A DNA stretch of 50,847 bases, taken from contig CAZUAI010000037.1 in NCBI GenBank assembly GCA_964617875.1, positions 1 through 50,847 on the forward strand. Direction: 5' to 3'. Below the pieces are notes generated by a model. That model made no database searches. It had not been told where the DNA came from and worked only from the letters and a program-made list of their open reading frames with translations. Position numbers and translations under genes: made by a program. This DNA is from CAZMVY01 sp964617875 (GTDB taxonomy: Bacteria; Planctomycetota; Phycisphaerae; UBA1845; PWPN01). This document shows positions 44,601 to 50,847 of this stretch, one piece after another. Each line of letters begins with the position of its first letter. The first letter of the stretch is position 1.

Positions 44601-45253
44601 TACGTCTGATAGCTGCGTGCCTTGCCCGCCTGGTACTTCACGCTGCGGAGCCGCTTCTCGACCTCCTCCACGATGTCGGCCAGGCGGAGCAGGTTCTGCT
44701 CGACCCGGTCGAGCTTGCGGATGGCCTCTTTCTTGCGGGCCTTGTAGCGGCTGATGCCGGCGGCCTCTTCAAAGATCAGGCGGCGCTCGTACGGGTTCGC
44801 CTGGAGGAGCAGGTCCACCTTGCCCTGCTCGATGATGGAGTAGGCGTCGACGCCCACGCCGGTGTCGAGGAACAGCTCGCGGATGTCCTTCAGGCGGCAC
44901 GCCTGGTTGTTCAGGAGGTATTCGCTCTCGCCGCTGCGGTAGAGGCGGCGGGTGATGGTCACCTCGGTGTGGTCGCAGGGGAGCCGCCCGTCGCTGTTGT
45001 CGAAGACGAGATCGACCTGGGCCATGCCGCTGCTGCGCCGGGTGCCGGAGCCGTTGAAGACGACGTCGAGCATCTGCCGTCCGCGAAGGCTGCGGGCCGA
45101 CTGCTCGCCGAGCACCCACTTGATGGCATCGACGACATTGCTCTTGCCACAGCCGTTCGGCCCGACGATGCACGTGACGCCGCGCAGGAAGTCGAAGTCC
45201 GTCTTGTCCGCGAAGCTCTTGAACCCGTGGCAGGAGAGACGTTTGAGGAACAT
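41654..45253 (-). CDS. smc: Chromosome segregation ATPase SMC
   Basis: A 1199-aa condensin ATPase that folds and separates chromosomes. The head contains GPNGCGKSN (Walker A, 31-39), followed by a long coiled coil (about 170-500). The hinge is at about residues 518-670 (GRVHALCMDRLAPLVND, LGKTIIVQTLDDALRLMD). A second coiled coil (about 690-1040) leads to LLSGGEKAMTCIALLMAIF (signature) and FTILDEVDAPLDEAN (Walker B). The start at 45253 (MFLKRLSCHGFKSFADK) is the conserved SMC beginning; an in-frame ATG at 45307 would add 18 residues. A promoter lies at 45344-45371. scpA and scpB are not adjacent. Confidence 0.95.
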   Translation of the reverse strand: MFLKRLSCHGFKSFADKTDFDFLRGVTCIVGPNGCGKSNVVDAIKWVLGEQSARSLRGRQMLDVVFNGSGTRRSSGMAQVDLVFDNSDGRLPCDHTEVTITRRLYRSGESEYLLNNQACRLKDIRELFLDTGVGVDAYSIIEQGKVDLLLQANPYERRLIFEEAAGISRYKARKKEAIRKLDRVEQNLLRLADIVEEVEKRLRSVKYQAGKARSYQTYAARLRELRASFSLAEYHRLTERDGELVRHITDHTDQATHLRTEINRAEAEAARHDAEILRLDGEIRDVEQQLLTVTAEITANQERIAQSRQRIDDQAKARARAQSRLFAEQRRAAGLAAQIDAESKSAEEVETQLRARQEQVDALHRQDQELSRELAAIQAQLDDEKAGIIELLRRSANLHNDISRLDVHRENLQEQKGRLTARDAVIRQEMASLLEQKARIDARSQEIQALLSAEARQLEEKKAEARRLDTTRAEVDNELSAAKEHRSGLVSRKQLLADLEQRHEGVDAGVREVLERKAADPTGKAFGYVRGIVADLISADVAHAALIEAALGDMDQHLVVDSTEAFLADADFYDGLAGRVHALCMDRLAPLVNDRDFTGQAGFIANAVDLVQYPEDLERLARYLLGKTIIVQTLDDALRLMDLIPSGHRFVTPAGQVVEPDGRITLGPTGTRTGLISRKSELRGMDQQIAEADQQIAVLTDRRARMHAEAEHLEHVQQELRTAIYEARTAEVETNAAMAAANEAIGRLLHEQPLIAGEVESLERQIAEAMERASASQATLKEVERQNAEREAHVKRLTDRIDVLAAQRTGLAERLTECRVQHGQLAQKRQSIAETLRSLREAHRAATDAVDAARTEADDCRHRLDQLERGILAAESRLSELFAAKEERARDALARRRAREQLRHDIEQLSARAKQCRSELEGIESRLHAVQMEHQEVRVRRDELVVRVRDELQIDLAEQYASYRHAEQDWGAVENEIADLRQKIERLGNVNLDAIAEQKELEDRETFLTKQRDDLTTSKKQLEELIERLNAESRERFLQTFEQVRMHFQELYRKLFGGGKADIILERPEDGSEPDLLEAGIEIQARPPGKELQSISLLSGGEKAMTCIALLMAIFKSRPSPFTILDEVDAPLDEANNERFNRIVREFLELSQFIIITHSKRTMSVADMMYGITMQEAGVSKRVAVKFEDESHDAETAVA

Positions 45254-45343
45254 TTCGAGGCCGCGCCTCCATGCACCCGCGCCGGGCCGGACCATCCAAG
45301 CCGGCACGCGGAACCCGTGTCCGCCCCAGCGGCGCTAAGCCGC

Positions 45344-45371
45344 ATTCTACCCCCGCCCGGCCGAAATGCAA
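45344..45371 (-). promoter_or_regulatory. Promoter of smc
   Basis: On the minus strand TTGCAT (45371-45366), 16-nt spacer, TAGAAT (45349-45344). The transcript would start near 45337 with an 85-nt leader. Confidence 0.5.
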
Positions 45372-45446
45372 TGGGCAGCCCTCCTCACGCCCACCCCGGC
45401 GCCGTCGCAGGCGGGCGTTTTTACCGGACGTCGGCGTCACCTGTAA

Positions 45447-45629
45447 TCGAACGGCCGCCTCGTGGGCAATTCCGGCCCTGCAGGCAATGGCGAAGGGGGC
45501 TTCGTGAGGCAGAAGCTCCTCTTCCTCGACTCCCCTGCGGCGACCCTGCGCGCCGACACCGCCACGCACGACGGCCCGCACCGCTGGGTCGAGAACCACC
45601 TCGACATCATGGACTACTACGGACCGTAA
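45447..45629 (+). pseudogene. Possible remnant of a pseudopilin-like C-terminus
   Basis: A stop-to-stop frame with no ATG ends KLLFLDSPAATLR, then HRWVENHLDIMDYYGP. The LLFLDxxAATLR segment resembles the late LLFLDGH motif of pseudopilin-like (DUF1559-type) proteins. There is no N-terminal prepilin signal, no ribosome binding site and only GTG starts (45462, 45504). It could be a broken gene fragment upstream of the lipoprotein gene, or chance. Confidence 0.3.
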
Positions 45630-45635
45630 CCCAAC

Positions 45636-45664
45636 TTGTCACGTCCGTTGGCCGATCATATCCT
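45636..45664 (+). promoter_or_regulatory. Promoter of the first small lipoprotein gene
   Basis: TTGTCA (45636-45641), 17 nt, TATCCT (45659-45664). The ATG is only 5 nt after the -10, so translation would begin at the transcript 5' end. Confidence 0.5.
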
Positions 45665-45669
45665 TACTT

Positions 45670-46230
45670 ATGATGACGAAAAGCGATACGACGTTTGTGG
45701 CGATGCTGGCGGTTGCGACGGGCTGGCTCCTGGGCGGTTGCGGCAGTCTCCTCCCGCCCGACCCGAACATCCTGCTCGACAAGAACGGCCAACCCGTGAA
45801 CACGGACGCCGTCGCGGCGATTTTCTACGACCCCCAGTACGCCAACGAAGACGCGAAGCGGGCGGCTCTTGAAGCCCTCGGCCTCAGCACCGAATCGGCC
45901 CAGTACTGCCTCGATCACCCGGAAAAGGTCATCGGCGTCAGCGCGACCGCTTTTGAGGTGGAGATATGGCTTGACAGGTACGCCAGCCCCAGGGTCGTGG
46001 TCTGGAATCAGGCGGATGCCACCACGTCTCTGGAGGTGACGCTCTGGAAGGTTACCACCGGCGACACCTTGACGCACACATGGAGCGCCGCGCCGGGCGA
46101 GAGTGTCTCCCTGATTGTCCCGCAGGGGCGGTATTTCTTCAGCCTCAGCCGGAACGGCGAGATGTTCTACGCAGAGCGGCCCTGGTTCCAGCTCGGATAC
46201 CTTTACAGGTGGGGCAAGCCGCCGTCCTGA
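45670..46230 (+). CDS. Hypothetical lipoprotein
   Basis: A 186-aa exported lipoprotein of unknown function. The signal peptide ends in GWLLGGC, a lipobox with the modified Cys near residue 24. The mature part is predicted to be mostly beta-stranded (VEIWLDRYASPRVVVWNQ, SLEVTLWKVTTGDTLTHTW, GRYFFSLSRNGEMFYAERPW), an immunoglobulin-like pattern. No family is recognised. ATG 45670 or the adjacent ATG 45673 could be the start; neither has a Shine-Dalgarno and a good promoter lies immediately upstream. It faces the second lipoprotein gene across 17 bp. The two share a similar size and sorting route, suggesting related surface roles. Confidence 0.65.
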   Translation: MMTKSDTTFVAMLAVATGWLLGGCGSLLPPDPNILLDKNGQPVNTDAVAAIFYDPQYANEDAKRAALEALGLSTESAQYCLDHPEKVIGVSATAFEVEIWLDRYASPRVVVWNQADATTSLEVTLWKVTTGDTLTHTWSAAPGESVSLIVPQGRYFFSLSRNGEMFYAERPWFQLGYLYRWGKPPS

Positions 46231-46247
46231 CGTGTTCCAACGTCCCG

Positions 46248-46910
46248 CTACTCCGCCGACAGGATCTGGTATGTGATCCTGAATCCGCTGGGCGCAGTCG
46301 TGTCCCGCTCGAACGTGAACAGCACGAGCGAGGAATCGGGCGGGTCGTCCTGCAAACTCGGCTGCCGGCCGCACGCGAAGCCGCTCGTGCCCTGTTGCAC
46401 GGCGATGCCGGTCGCGTAGCCCTTGGGCGCGTCGGGCGTCGGGTCGCCCACCTTGTACTCATAAAAGAAGACGCCGCCGTTGGCGATGCGGTTCCCGTTC
46501 TTGTCATATCCCATCGCGAGCGGATCCGCGCTGGCTGAGGCGCCGGCGGACACGATCGCCGTGAGGAACTCCGGCGTGCCGACCGACAGGAGCCGCGCGC
46601 ACGTCAGCGTCGTCACTTCGCTGTTCGTGTGGCCGACGAGCGACTTCTGCGGCTCCAGCGTATACTGCCGGAAATCGAGAAACGCATGTGTCCGGTCCAG
46701 CGGGTCGTACACCCCGTACGTGAACACCGCCCAGTAGTCCGTGTTGTTGATGAACCCGATCCGCACCCGGCCTCGGCCTCCGGGGATGTCGCCCCCAAGG
46801 CTGGACGCGTTGAACAAGGTCGCCAGTTCGTCCACCGACTGGCACGACGACAAGCTCAGGATCGTTGCGGACAGCAACACACCGAACAGACGCATACGGC
46901 ACATGGTCAT
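46248..46910 (-). CDS. Hypothetical lipoprotein
   Basis: A 220-aa exported lipoprotein of unknown function. The hydrophobic segment LFGVLLSATILSLSSC ends in a lipobox. The mature part has RVRIGFINNTDYWAVFTYGVYDPLD and TFERDTTAPSGFRITYQI, a beta-rich pattern. Two Cys (TCARLLSVG, GFACGRQPSL) may pair. The start is unclear: ATG 46910 has AAGG 6 nt upstream, but ATGs at 46904 and 46895 and a GTG at 46922 are in frame. It is convergent with the other lipoprotein gene. Confidence 0.65.
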   Translation of the reverse strand: MTMCRMRLFGVLLSATILSLSSCQSVDELATLFNASSLGGDIPGGRGRVRIGFINNTDYWAVFTYGVYDPLDRTHAFLDFRQYTLEPQKSLVGHTNSEVTTLTCARLLSVGTPEFLTAIVSAGASASADPLAMGYDKNGNRIANGGVFFYEYKVGDPTPDAPKGYATGIAVQQGTSGFACGRQPSLQDDPPDSSLVLFTFERDTTAPSGFRITYQILSAE

Positions 46911-46952
46911 GATCACCTTCACTCAGCCTGCAACGCGACACGGCCCCCGGAC

Positions 46953-46981
46953 ATCATTGGGCGGCCGGAGGGTCATGTCAA
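46953..46981 (-). promoter_or_regulatory. Promoter of the second lipoprotein gene
   Basis: On the minus strand a consensus TTGACA (46981-46976), 17 nt, AATGAT (46958-46953). The leader to ATG 46910 would be about 36 nt. Confidence 0.5.
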
Positions 46982-47302
46982 ACGGGTCCGCCCATGCGCA
47001 GTATTATCGACGCCGCAGTCCGTACGCTTGGGTCCCAATTCGTGTACCCTGAGTCACAGGCATGTCGCAGGCAAGGGGGGCGGAGATGGCGGCGACGAAC
47101 GGCGCTGCCATTCCAAGTGCTTCTGCGGCCATCGGTTACGTTTTCATGAGTCCCTTTCGCGACGGTTATCGCGGCGGGCATATCAAGGGGTACTGATGCC
47201 GGCGTCGTCTGCCGCACGGGGGGGGGGCGATCCGGCCGGGGCGGGATTTTCTTTTTCCTCGCAGTCGCTATAGTGTTCGCGTGGAGTCAGGGTGACGAAC
47301 GT
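46982..47302. other. Intergenic region before thpR
   Basis: Contains a possible -10, TATAGT at 47269-47274, 28 nt before the thpR start, without a convincing -35. An in-frame 44-codon frame (47062-47196) has no clear ribosome binding site and poor third-position GC. Nothing else is recognised. Confidence 0.35.
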
Positions 47303-47887
47303 ATGCGTTGTTTTGTTGCAATTGAGCTTTCGGACGAGGTTAAGGGCCGGCTGGTCGAGCTTCAGGGCCGTCTGGCCGCCCTGGACCGGATGGTCCGCTG
47401 GGTGGACCCGGAGCACATGCACCTGACGCTGAAGTTCCTCGGCGAGGTGCCGGATGCCGACGTTGCCTCCGTGGCGGAAACGATGACGGCGGTGGCGGCC
47501 CGCCAGTCGCCCATCAGCTTTTCGGTCCGCGGTGCGGGGTGTTTCCCGCCGGGCGGCGCGGCCCGGGTGCTCTGGGTCGGCGTCGAGGAGTCCAGCGGGA
47601 CGCTTGCCCGGCTTCAGGGCTACTGTGAAGAGGCGTTCGCGAAGCTCGGCTTCGCCCGCGAACGGCGGAGCTACACGCCGCATCTGACCATCGGCCGCGT
47701 CAAGGATGCCGGGAGTTCGCTGCAGATCCGGGAGTGGATCCGCAAGGAGGCGCACGCGGACGCGGGCCGGCAGCGGGTGGACCAGCTCGTCCTCTTCCAG
47801 TCGATCCTGTCTTCCGAGGGATCCACGTACATTCCCCTGGCCCACGCTCCTCTGGGGCCCAGGCCCGCCGGCGTGCAGGGCCGGTGA
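47303..47887 (+). CDS. thpR: RNA 2',3'-cyclic phosphodiesterase
   Basis: A 194-aa cytoplasmic enzyme of the 2H phosphoesterase family (formerly LigT) that opens 2',3'-cyclic phosphates on RNA ends. The two catalytic HxT motifs are HLTLKFLGEV (near residue 50) and HLTIGRVK (near residue 129). RCFVAIELSDEVK is the family N-terminus and fixes the ATG at 47303; AGGGTGA (47289-47295) precedes it. An in-frame GTG at 47273 is less likely. thpR is often next to recA in other bacteria, as here. Confidence 0.9.
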   Translation: MRCFVAIELSDEVKGRLVELQGRLAALDRMVRWVDPEHMHLTLKFLGEVPDADVASVAETMTAVAARQSPISFSVRGAGCFPPGGAARVLWVGVEESSGTLARLQGYCEEAFAKLGFARERRSYTPHLTIGRVKDAGSSLQIREWIRKEAHADAGRQRVDQLVLFQSILSSEGSTYIPLAHAPLGPRPAGVQGR

Positions 47888-47969
47888 CGACCGGTCGTTG
47901 CCCTCCGGGCGAACGAAACGGCCACGCCGTACTCCGCGGCCGGGGGGTGCCTTGATTTCCCTCCGGCAG

Positions 47970-47975
47970 TAGAAT
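47970..47975 (+). promoter_or_regulatory. Possible -10 element of recA
   Basis: TAGAAT, the same hexamer as at 8864, 10811 and the smc promoter. No -35 at 16-18 nt was found, and no recognisable LexA box. The leader would be about 85 nt. Confidence 0.3.
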
Positions 47976-48066
47976 ACCCCGCGACCACACAGGCGCCCGG
48001 CGCAGGGCCGGGGCGCCTTGCAAGGATGGAACCGACGAACCAGCCACGCACGGAGCACGGATCAAG

Positions 48067-49158
48067 ATGAGCGACGAAACCACTGCACGACGCCAGCAGG
48101 CCCTCACGCGAGCCCTTCAGCAGATCGAAAAGAACTTCGGCAAGGGCACCATCATGAAGATGGATGAGTCGATGTCGCCCGCGGTCGACGGCATCAGCAC
48201 CGGGGCGCTGTCGCTCGACCTGGCGCTGGGGGGCCGGGGCATCCCGCGGGGCCGGATCGTCGAGATGTTCGGGCCGGAATCGGGCGGCAAGACGACGCTC
48301 GCGCTGCACGTCATCGCGCAGGCGCAGCGCGCGGGCGGCGTGGCGGCGTTTGTCGATGCCGAGCACGCGCTCGATCCCACCTGGGCCAAGCGATGCGGCG
48401 TGAGCATCGAGAACCTGCTGGTCAGCCAGCCCGACACCGGCGAACAGGCCCTGGAGATCGTCGAGCTGCTGGTGCGGTCCAACGCGGTCGATTGCATCGT
48501 TGTGGATTCGGTGGCGGCGCTGATTCCCAAGTCGGAGATCGAGGGGGAGATGGGCCAGGCGCAGGTCGGCGCGCAGGCCCGGCTGATGAGCCAGGCGATG
48601 CGGAAGCTGACGGGCGCGATCGCGAAGTCGCGGACGATCGTGATCTTCATCAACCAGATCCGGGAGAAGATCGGCGTGATGTTCGGCAACCCGGAGACGA
48701 CGCCGGGCGGGCGGGCGCTGAAGTTCTACAGCAGCATCCGGCTCGACGTGCGGCGGGTGACGACGGTCAAGGAGGGCGACCAGTCGATCGGCAGCCACGT
48801 CCGGGTCCGGGTGGTCAAGAACAAGGTCGCCGCCCCGTTCAAGGAGGCGGAGTTCGACATCATGTTCGACAGCGGGATCAGCCGCGAGGCCGACCTGCTG
48901 GACCTGGCGGCCAGCGTGAACGTGGTGGAGAAGACGGGGGCGTGGTTCACGTACGGGGACGTGCGGCTCGGCCAGGGCCGCGAAAACGCCAAGCAGTTCC
49001 TGGCGAACAACCCGGACCTGTTCGAGGAGATCCGGAAGCAGGTCCTGATCCGCAAGGGCTTCGAGCCGGCGCCGGCCCGGCCGGGGGCGAAGGCGGCGGA
49101 GGGCAAGGCTGCGGACGCGAAGGCCCGGGCGTCGGAGGCGAAGGCCCGGAAACGGTAA
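48067..49158 (+). CDS. recA: Recombinase RecA
   Basis: A 363-aa strand-exchange ATPase. It begins with the usual helix (ALQQIEKNFGKGTIMKM). Walker A is GPESGGKTT (69-77), followed by DAEHALDP, Walker B IVVDSVAAL, the L1 loop with EGEMGQAQVG, and the L2 loop INQIREKIGVMFGNPETTPGG. The C-terminal domain follows (GISREADLLDLA, NAKQFLANNPDLFEEI). The tail ends in an Ala/Lys/Glu-rich low-complexity extension (KAAEGKAADAKARASEAKAR), unlike the strongly acidic tail of E. coli RecA. It follows thpR by 179 bp and acts downstream of the AddAB enzyme encoded at 26415-33955. Confidence 0.97.
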   Translation: MSDETTARRQQALTRALQQIEKNFGKGTIMKMDESMSPAVDGISTGALSLDLALGGRGIPRGRIVEMFGPESGGKTTLALHVIAQAQRAGGVAAFVDAEHALDPTWAKRCGVSIENLLVSQPDTGEQALEIVELLVRSNAVDCIVVDSVAALIPKSEIEGEMGQAQVGAQARLMSQAMRKLTGAIAKSRTIVIFINQIREKIGVMFGNPETTPGGRALKFYSSIRLDVRRVTTVKEGDQSIGSHVRVRVVKNKVAAPFKEAEFDIMFDSGISREADLLDLAASVNVVEKTGAWFTYGDVRLGQGRENAKQFLANNPDLFEEIRKQVLIRKGFEPAPARPGAKAAEGKAADAKARASEAKARKR

Positions 49159-49188
49159 CCTGAGAGAGGTTCGCGGGAGCACGGACCG

Positions 49189-50271
49189 ATGAGCAAGGTC
49201 AGGGTCGGATTGATCGGCACCGGGTTCGTCGGTGACATTCACGCGGCGGCGTACCGCATGGTCCCGGACGCGGAGGTCGTGGCCGTCGCCTCGCCCACGC
49301 CGGGCAAGGCCAGGCGGTTTGCCGAGGAGCGGGACATCCCGAAGGCATTCGAGGACTATCGGGCGGTCCTGGCGCTGCCGGAGATCGAACTGATCGACAT
49401 CTGCGTGCCGAACGACCTGCACGCGCAGATCACCATCGACGCGGCGGCGGCGCGGAAGCACGTCCTGTGCGAGAAGCCGCTCTGCCGCACGCTCGAAGAG
49501 GCCGACCGGATGATCGACGCCTGCCGCAGGGCGGGCGTCCTGCTCCTGTACGCCGAGGAGCTGTGCTTCGCGCCGAAATACGTCCGCGCGAAAGCGCTCG
49601 TTGAAGAAGGCGCACTGGGCAGGGCATTCCTCGTCAAGCAGAGCGAGGAGCATTTCGGCCCGCACATGCCGTGGTTCTGGGACGTCGAACGGTCGGGCGG
49701 CGGCGTGCTGCTCGACATGGGCTGCCACTCGATCGAGTACGCCCGGTGGGTCTTCGGCAAGCCGCCCGTCAAGAGCGTCTTCGCGAATCTCGGCGTCCAC
49801 GTGCACGCCGACAAGACCCGCGGCGAAGACCACAGCCTCTGCATCGTCGAGTACGAAGGCGGTCTCATCGGCCTGGCCGAGAACAGCTGGGCGAAGCAGG
49901 GCGGCGTGGACGACCGCGTCGAGATTTACGGCTCCGGCGGGTTCACCCGCGCGGACCTGCTGCGCGGCAGCTCGCTGCTGACGTACAGCGAGCCGGGCTA
50001 CGGCTATGCCGTGGAGAAGGCCGCGACGACCCGGGGCTGGACGTTCACCATGTTCGAGGAGATCTGGAACTACGGGTTCCCGCAGGAACTCGCGCACTTC
50101 GTCCGCTGCGTGCAGGGCGTCGACAAGCCGGTCGAGACCGGCGAGGACGGCCGCGAGGTGCTCCGGATCATCTGCGCCGCGTATGAATCGGCCGGCACCG
50201 GCCGCCGGATCGAGTGGCCGTACCGGCCGCGGAAGGTGGACAAGCCCATCGACCTGTGGCTGAATTCGTGA
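49189..50271 (+). CDS. Gfo/Idh/MocA family oxidoreductase
   Basis: A 360-aa cytoplasmic NAD(P)-dependent dehydrogenase of the Gfo/Idh/MocA family, which oxidises sugars, inositols or related polyols. The Rossmann domain has VGLIGTGFVGDIHAAAY (6-22), then CVPNDLHAQI and the HVLCEKPLCRTLEEAD segment containing the family EKP lysine. The C-terminal domain carries SGGGVLLDMGCHSIEYARW, which holds the conserved His used in catalysis. There is no signal peptide. ATG 49189 is preceded by GGGAG at 12 nt. It follows recA by 30 bp and precedes an exported relative by 18 bp. The substrate cannot be told. Confidence 0.88.
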   Translation: MSKVRVGLIGTGFVGDIHAAAYRMVPDAEVVAVASPTPGKARRFAEERDIPKAFEDYRAVLALPEIELIDICVPNDLHAQITIDAAAARKHVLCEKPLCRTLEEADRMIDACRRAGVLLLYAEELCFAPKYVRAKALVEEGALGRAFLVKQSEEHFGPHMPWFWDVERSGGGVLLDMGCHSIEYARWVFGKPPVKSVFANLGVHVHADKTRGEDHSLCIVEYEGGLIGLAENSWAKQGGVDDRVEIYGSGGFTRADLLRGSSLLTYSEPGYGYAVEKAATTRGWTFTMFEEIWNYGFPQELAHFVRCVQGVDKPVETGEDGREVLRIICAAYESAGTGRRIEWPYRPRKVDKPIDLWLNS

Positions 50272-50289
50272 GGACGCAAGGAGATCGCG

Positions 50290-50847
50290 ATGTCTGACGC
50301 CGGAAAGAACGGTTCGATGTCCCGAAGAGTGTTCCTGAGCCATACCGCGGCGGCGGCGACCGCAACGTTTGCGGCGCCGTACGTGATCCCGTCGGGCGTG
50401 CTGGCCGCGCCCGGCCGGCCGGGGCCGAACGACCGCATCAATATCGGCGTGATCGGCGTCAACGGCCAGGGCAACTGGAACCTCGACCAGCTGCTCGCGC
50501 AGCCGGACACGTCCATCGTCGCCATCTGCGAGGTGGACAAGACCCGCCGCGACCGCACCATCGCCAAGGTCGCCAGGGCGAGCACCCAGCCCGAGGGCCG
50601 CGGCCGGCACGACCCGAAGCCCTACAACGACTACCGCGAGGTCCTCGCCCGCAAGGACGTCGATGCGGTGCTCATCGCGACCACGCCGCACTGGCATTGC
50701 CGCATGGCCGTCGACGCCGCCGAGGCCGGGAAGGACTTCTACTGCGAAAAGCCGATGACGCTTTACCCGGCCGAGACGCTCGCCGTCAAACGCGCCGTCG
50801 AGAAGCACAAGGTCATCACGCAGATCGGCACGCAGGTCCACGCCACG
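50290..50847 (+). CDS. Tat-exported Gfo/Idh/MocA family oxidoreductase (3' end cut by the window)
   Basis: The first 186 codons of a protein usually near 430-450 aa. A twin-arginine signal (SRRVFLSHTAAAATATFAAP) precedes a Rossmann domain starting NIGVIGVNGQGNWNLDQL. HWHCRMAVDAAEAGKDFYCEKPM contains the EKP motif. Such Tat-exported forms are abundant in planctomycetes and are cofactor-loaded before export. AAGGAGAT (50278-50285) lies 4 nt before the ATG. The gene is likely in an operon with the cytoplasmic relative. The rest is beyond the window. Confidence 0.9.
   Translation, partial: MSDAGKNGSMSRRVFLSHTAAAATATFAAPYVIPSGVLAAPGRPGPNDRINIGVIGVNGQGNWNLDQLLAQPDTSIVAICEVDKTRRDRTIAKVARASTQPEGRGRHDPKPYNDYREVLARKDVDAVLIATTPHWHCRMAVDAAEAGKDFYCEKPMTLYPAETLAVKRAVEKHKVITQIGTQVHAT

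Noticed and set aside
41564..45673. A 1369-codon open frame antisense to smc
   Set aside because: Mirrors the smc coding region; composition is low-complexity and smc itself has full-length conserved motifs.
47062..47196. Possible 44-aa small protein before thpR
   Set aside because: No well-placed ribosome binding site and third-position GC near background; no recognisable features.
47671..50841. Long antisense frame over recA and the oxidoreductases
   Set aside because: Low-complexity product; the sense genes are unambiguous.
1..50847. CRISPR arrays, tRNA genes, rRNA and integrases
   Set aside because: Looked for repeat-spacer patterns, T-loop consensus and recombinase motifs; none found by eye.

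Overview
The window looks like a chromosomal piece of a high-GC planctomycete, most likely of the class Phycisphaerae. Three things point there: secreted proteins ending in paired dockerin-like calcium loops with the FNGPN signature, a PEP-CTERM sorted protein, and a Tat-exported Gfo/Idh/MocA oxidoreductase. This is inference from protein style; there is no rRNA to confirm it. I saw no tRNA, rRNA, CRISPR array, transposase or phage gene.

Region 1 (1-1762) is a single signalling gene with FHA, GAF and SpoIIE/PP2C phosphatase domains. Region 2 (1877-14377) is the most unusual part. Two tandem LacI-type regulators (6448-8734) are flanked by a leftward operon of two secreted proteins (a propeller/FN3 protein and a GH172-like protein, both with dockerin-like tails) and by three rightward genes: two paralogous secreted propeller proteins and one pseudopilin-like protein. 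Five copies of a CG-centred near-palindrome related to TTGAAACGTTTTA sit upstream of these genes, several on recognisable promoters. I read this as a small LacI-controlled regulon for cell-surface or secreted proteins.

Region 3 (14483-26251) continues the carbohydrate theme: a six-hairpin (alpha/alpha) protein, a GH42-like clan GH-A protein, a GH99/WbsX-like protein fused to an SGNH esterase domain, a creatininase-family amidohydrolase and a membrane acyltransferase of the HGSNAT/DUF5009 type. No operator copy was found there, so membership in the regulon is not shown.

Region 4 (26415-39968) is a rightward housekeeping operon: addB, addA and comEC overlap by ATGA, followed by rmuC, a DUF4416 gene and a WecA/MraY-type glycosyl-1-phosphate transferase. 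It links DNA break processing, DNA uptake and envelope polymer synthesis. A REP-like repeat is inserted in frame in addB.

Region 5 (40095-50847) carries a GH88/GH105-like unsaturated-uronide hydrolase, smc, two small lipoproteins, thpR, recA and two Gfo/Idh/MocA oxidoreductases, the last cut by the window end. Regulatory themes across the window are a recurrent -10 element TAGAAT and a group of genes whose -10 box lies only 5-8 nt before the start codon, which suggests leaderless transcripts.
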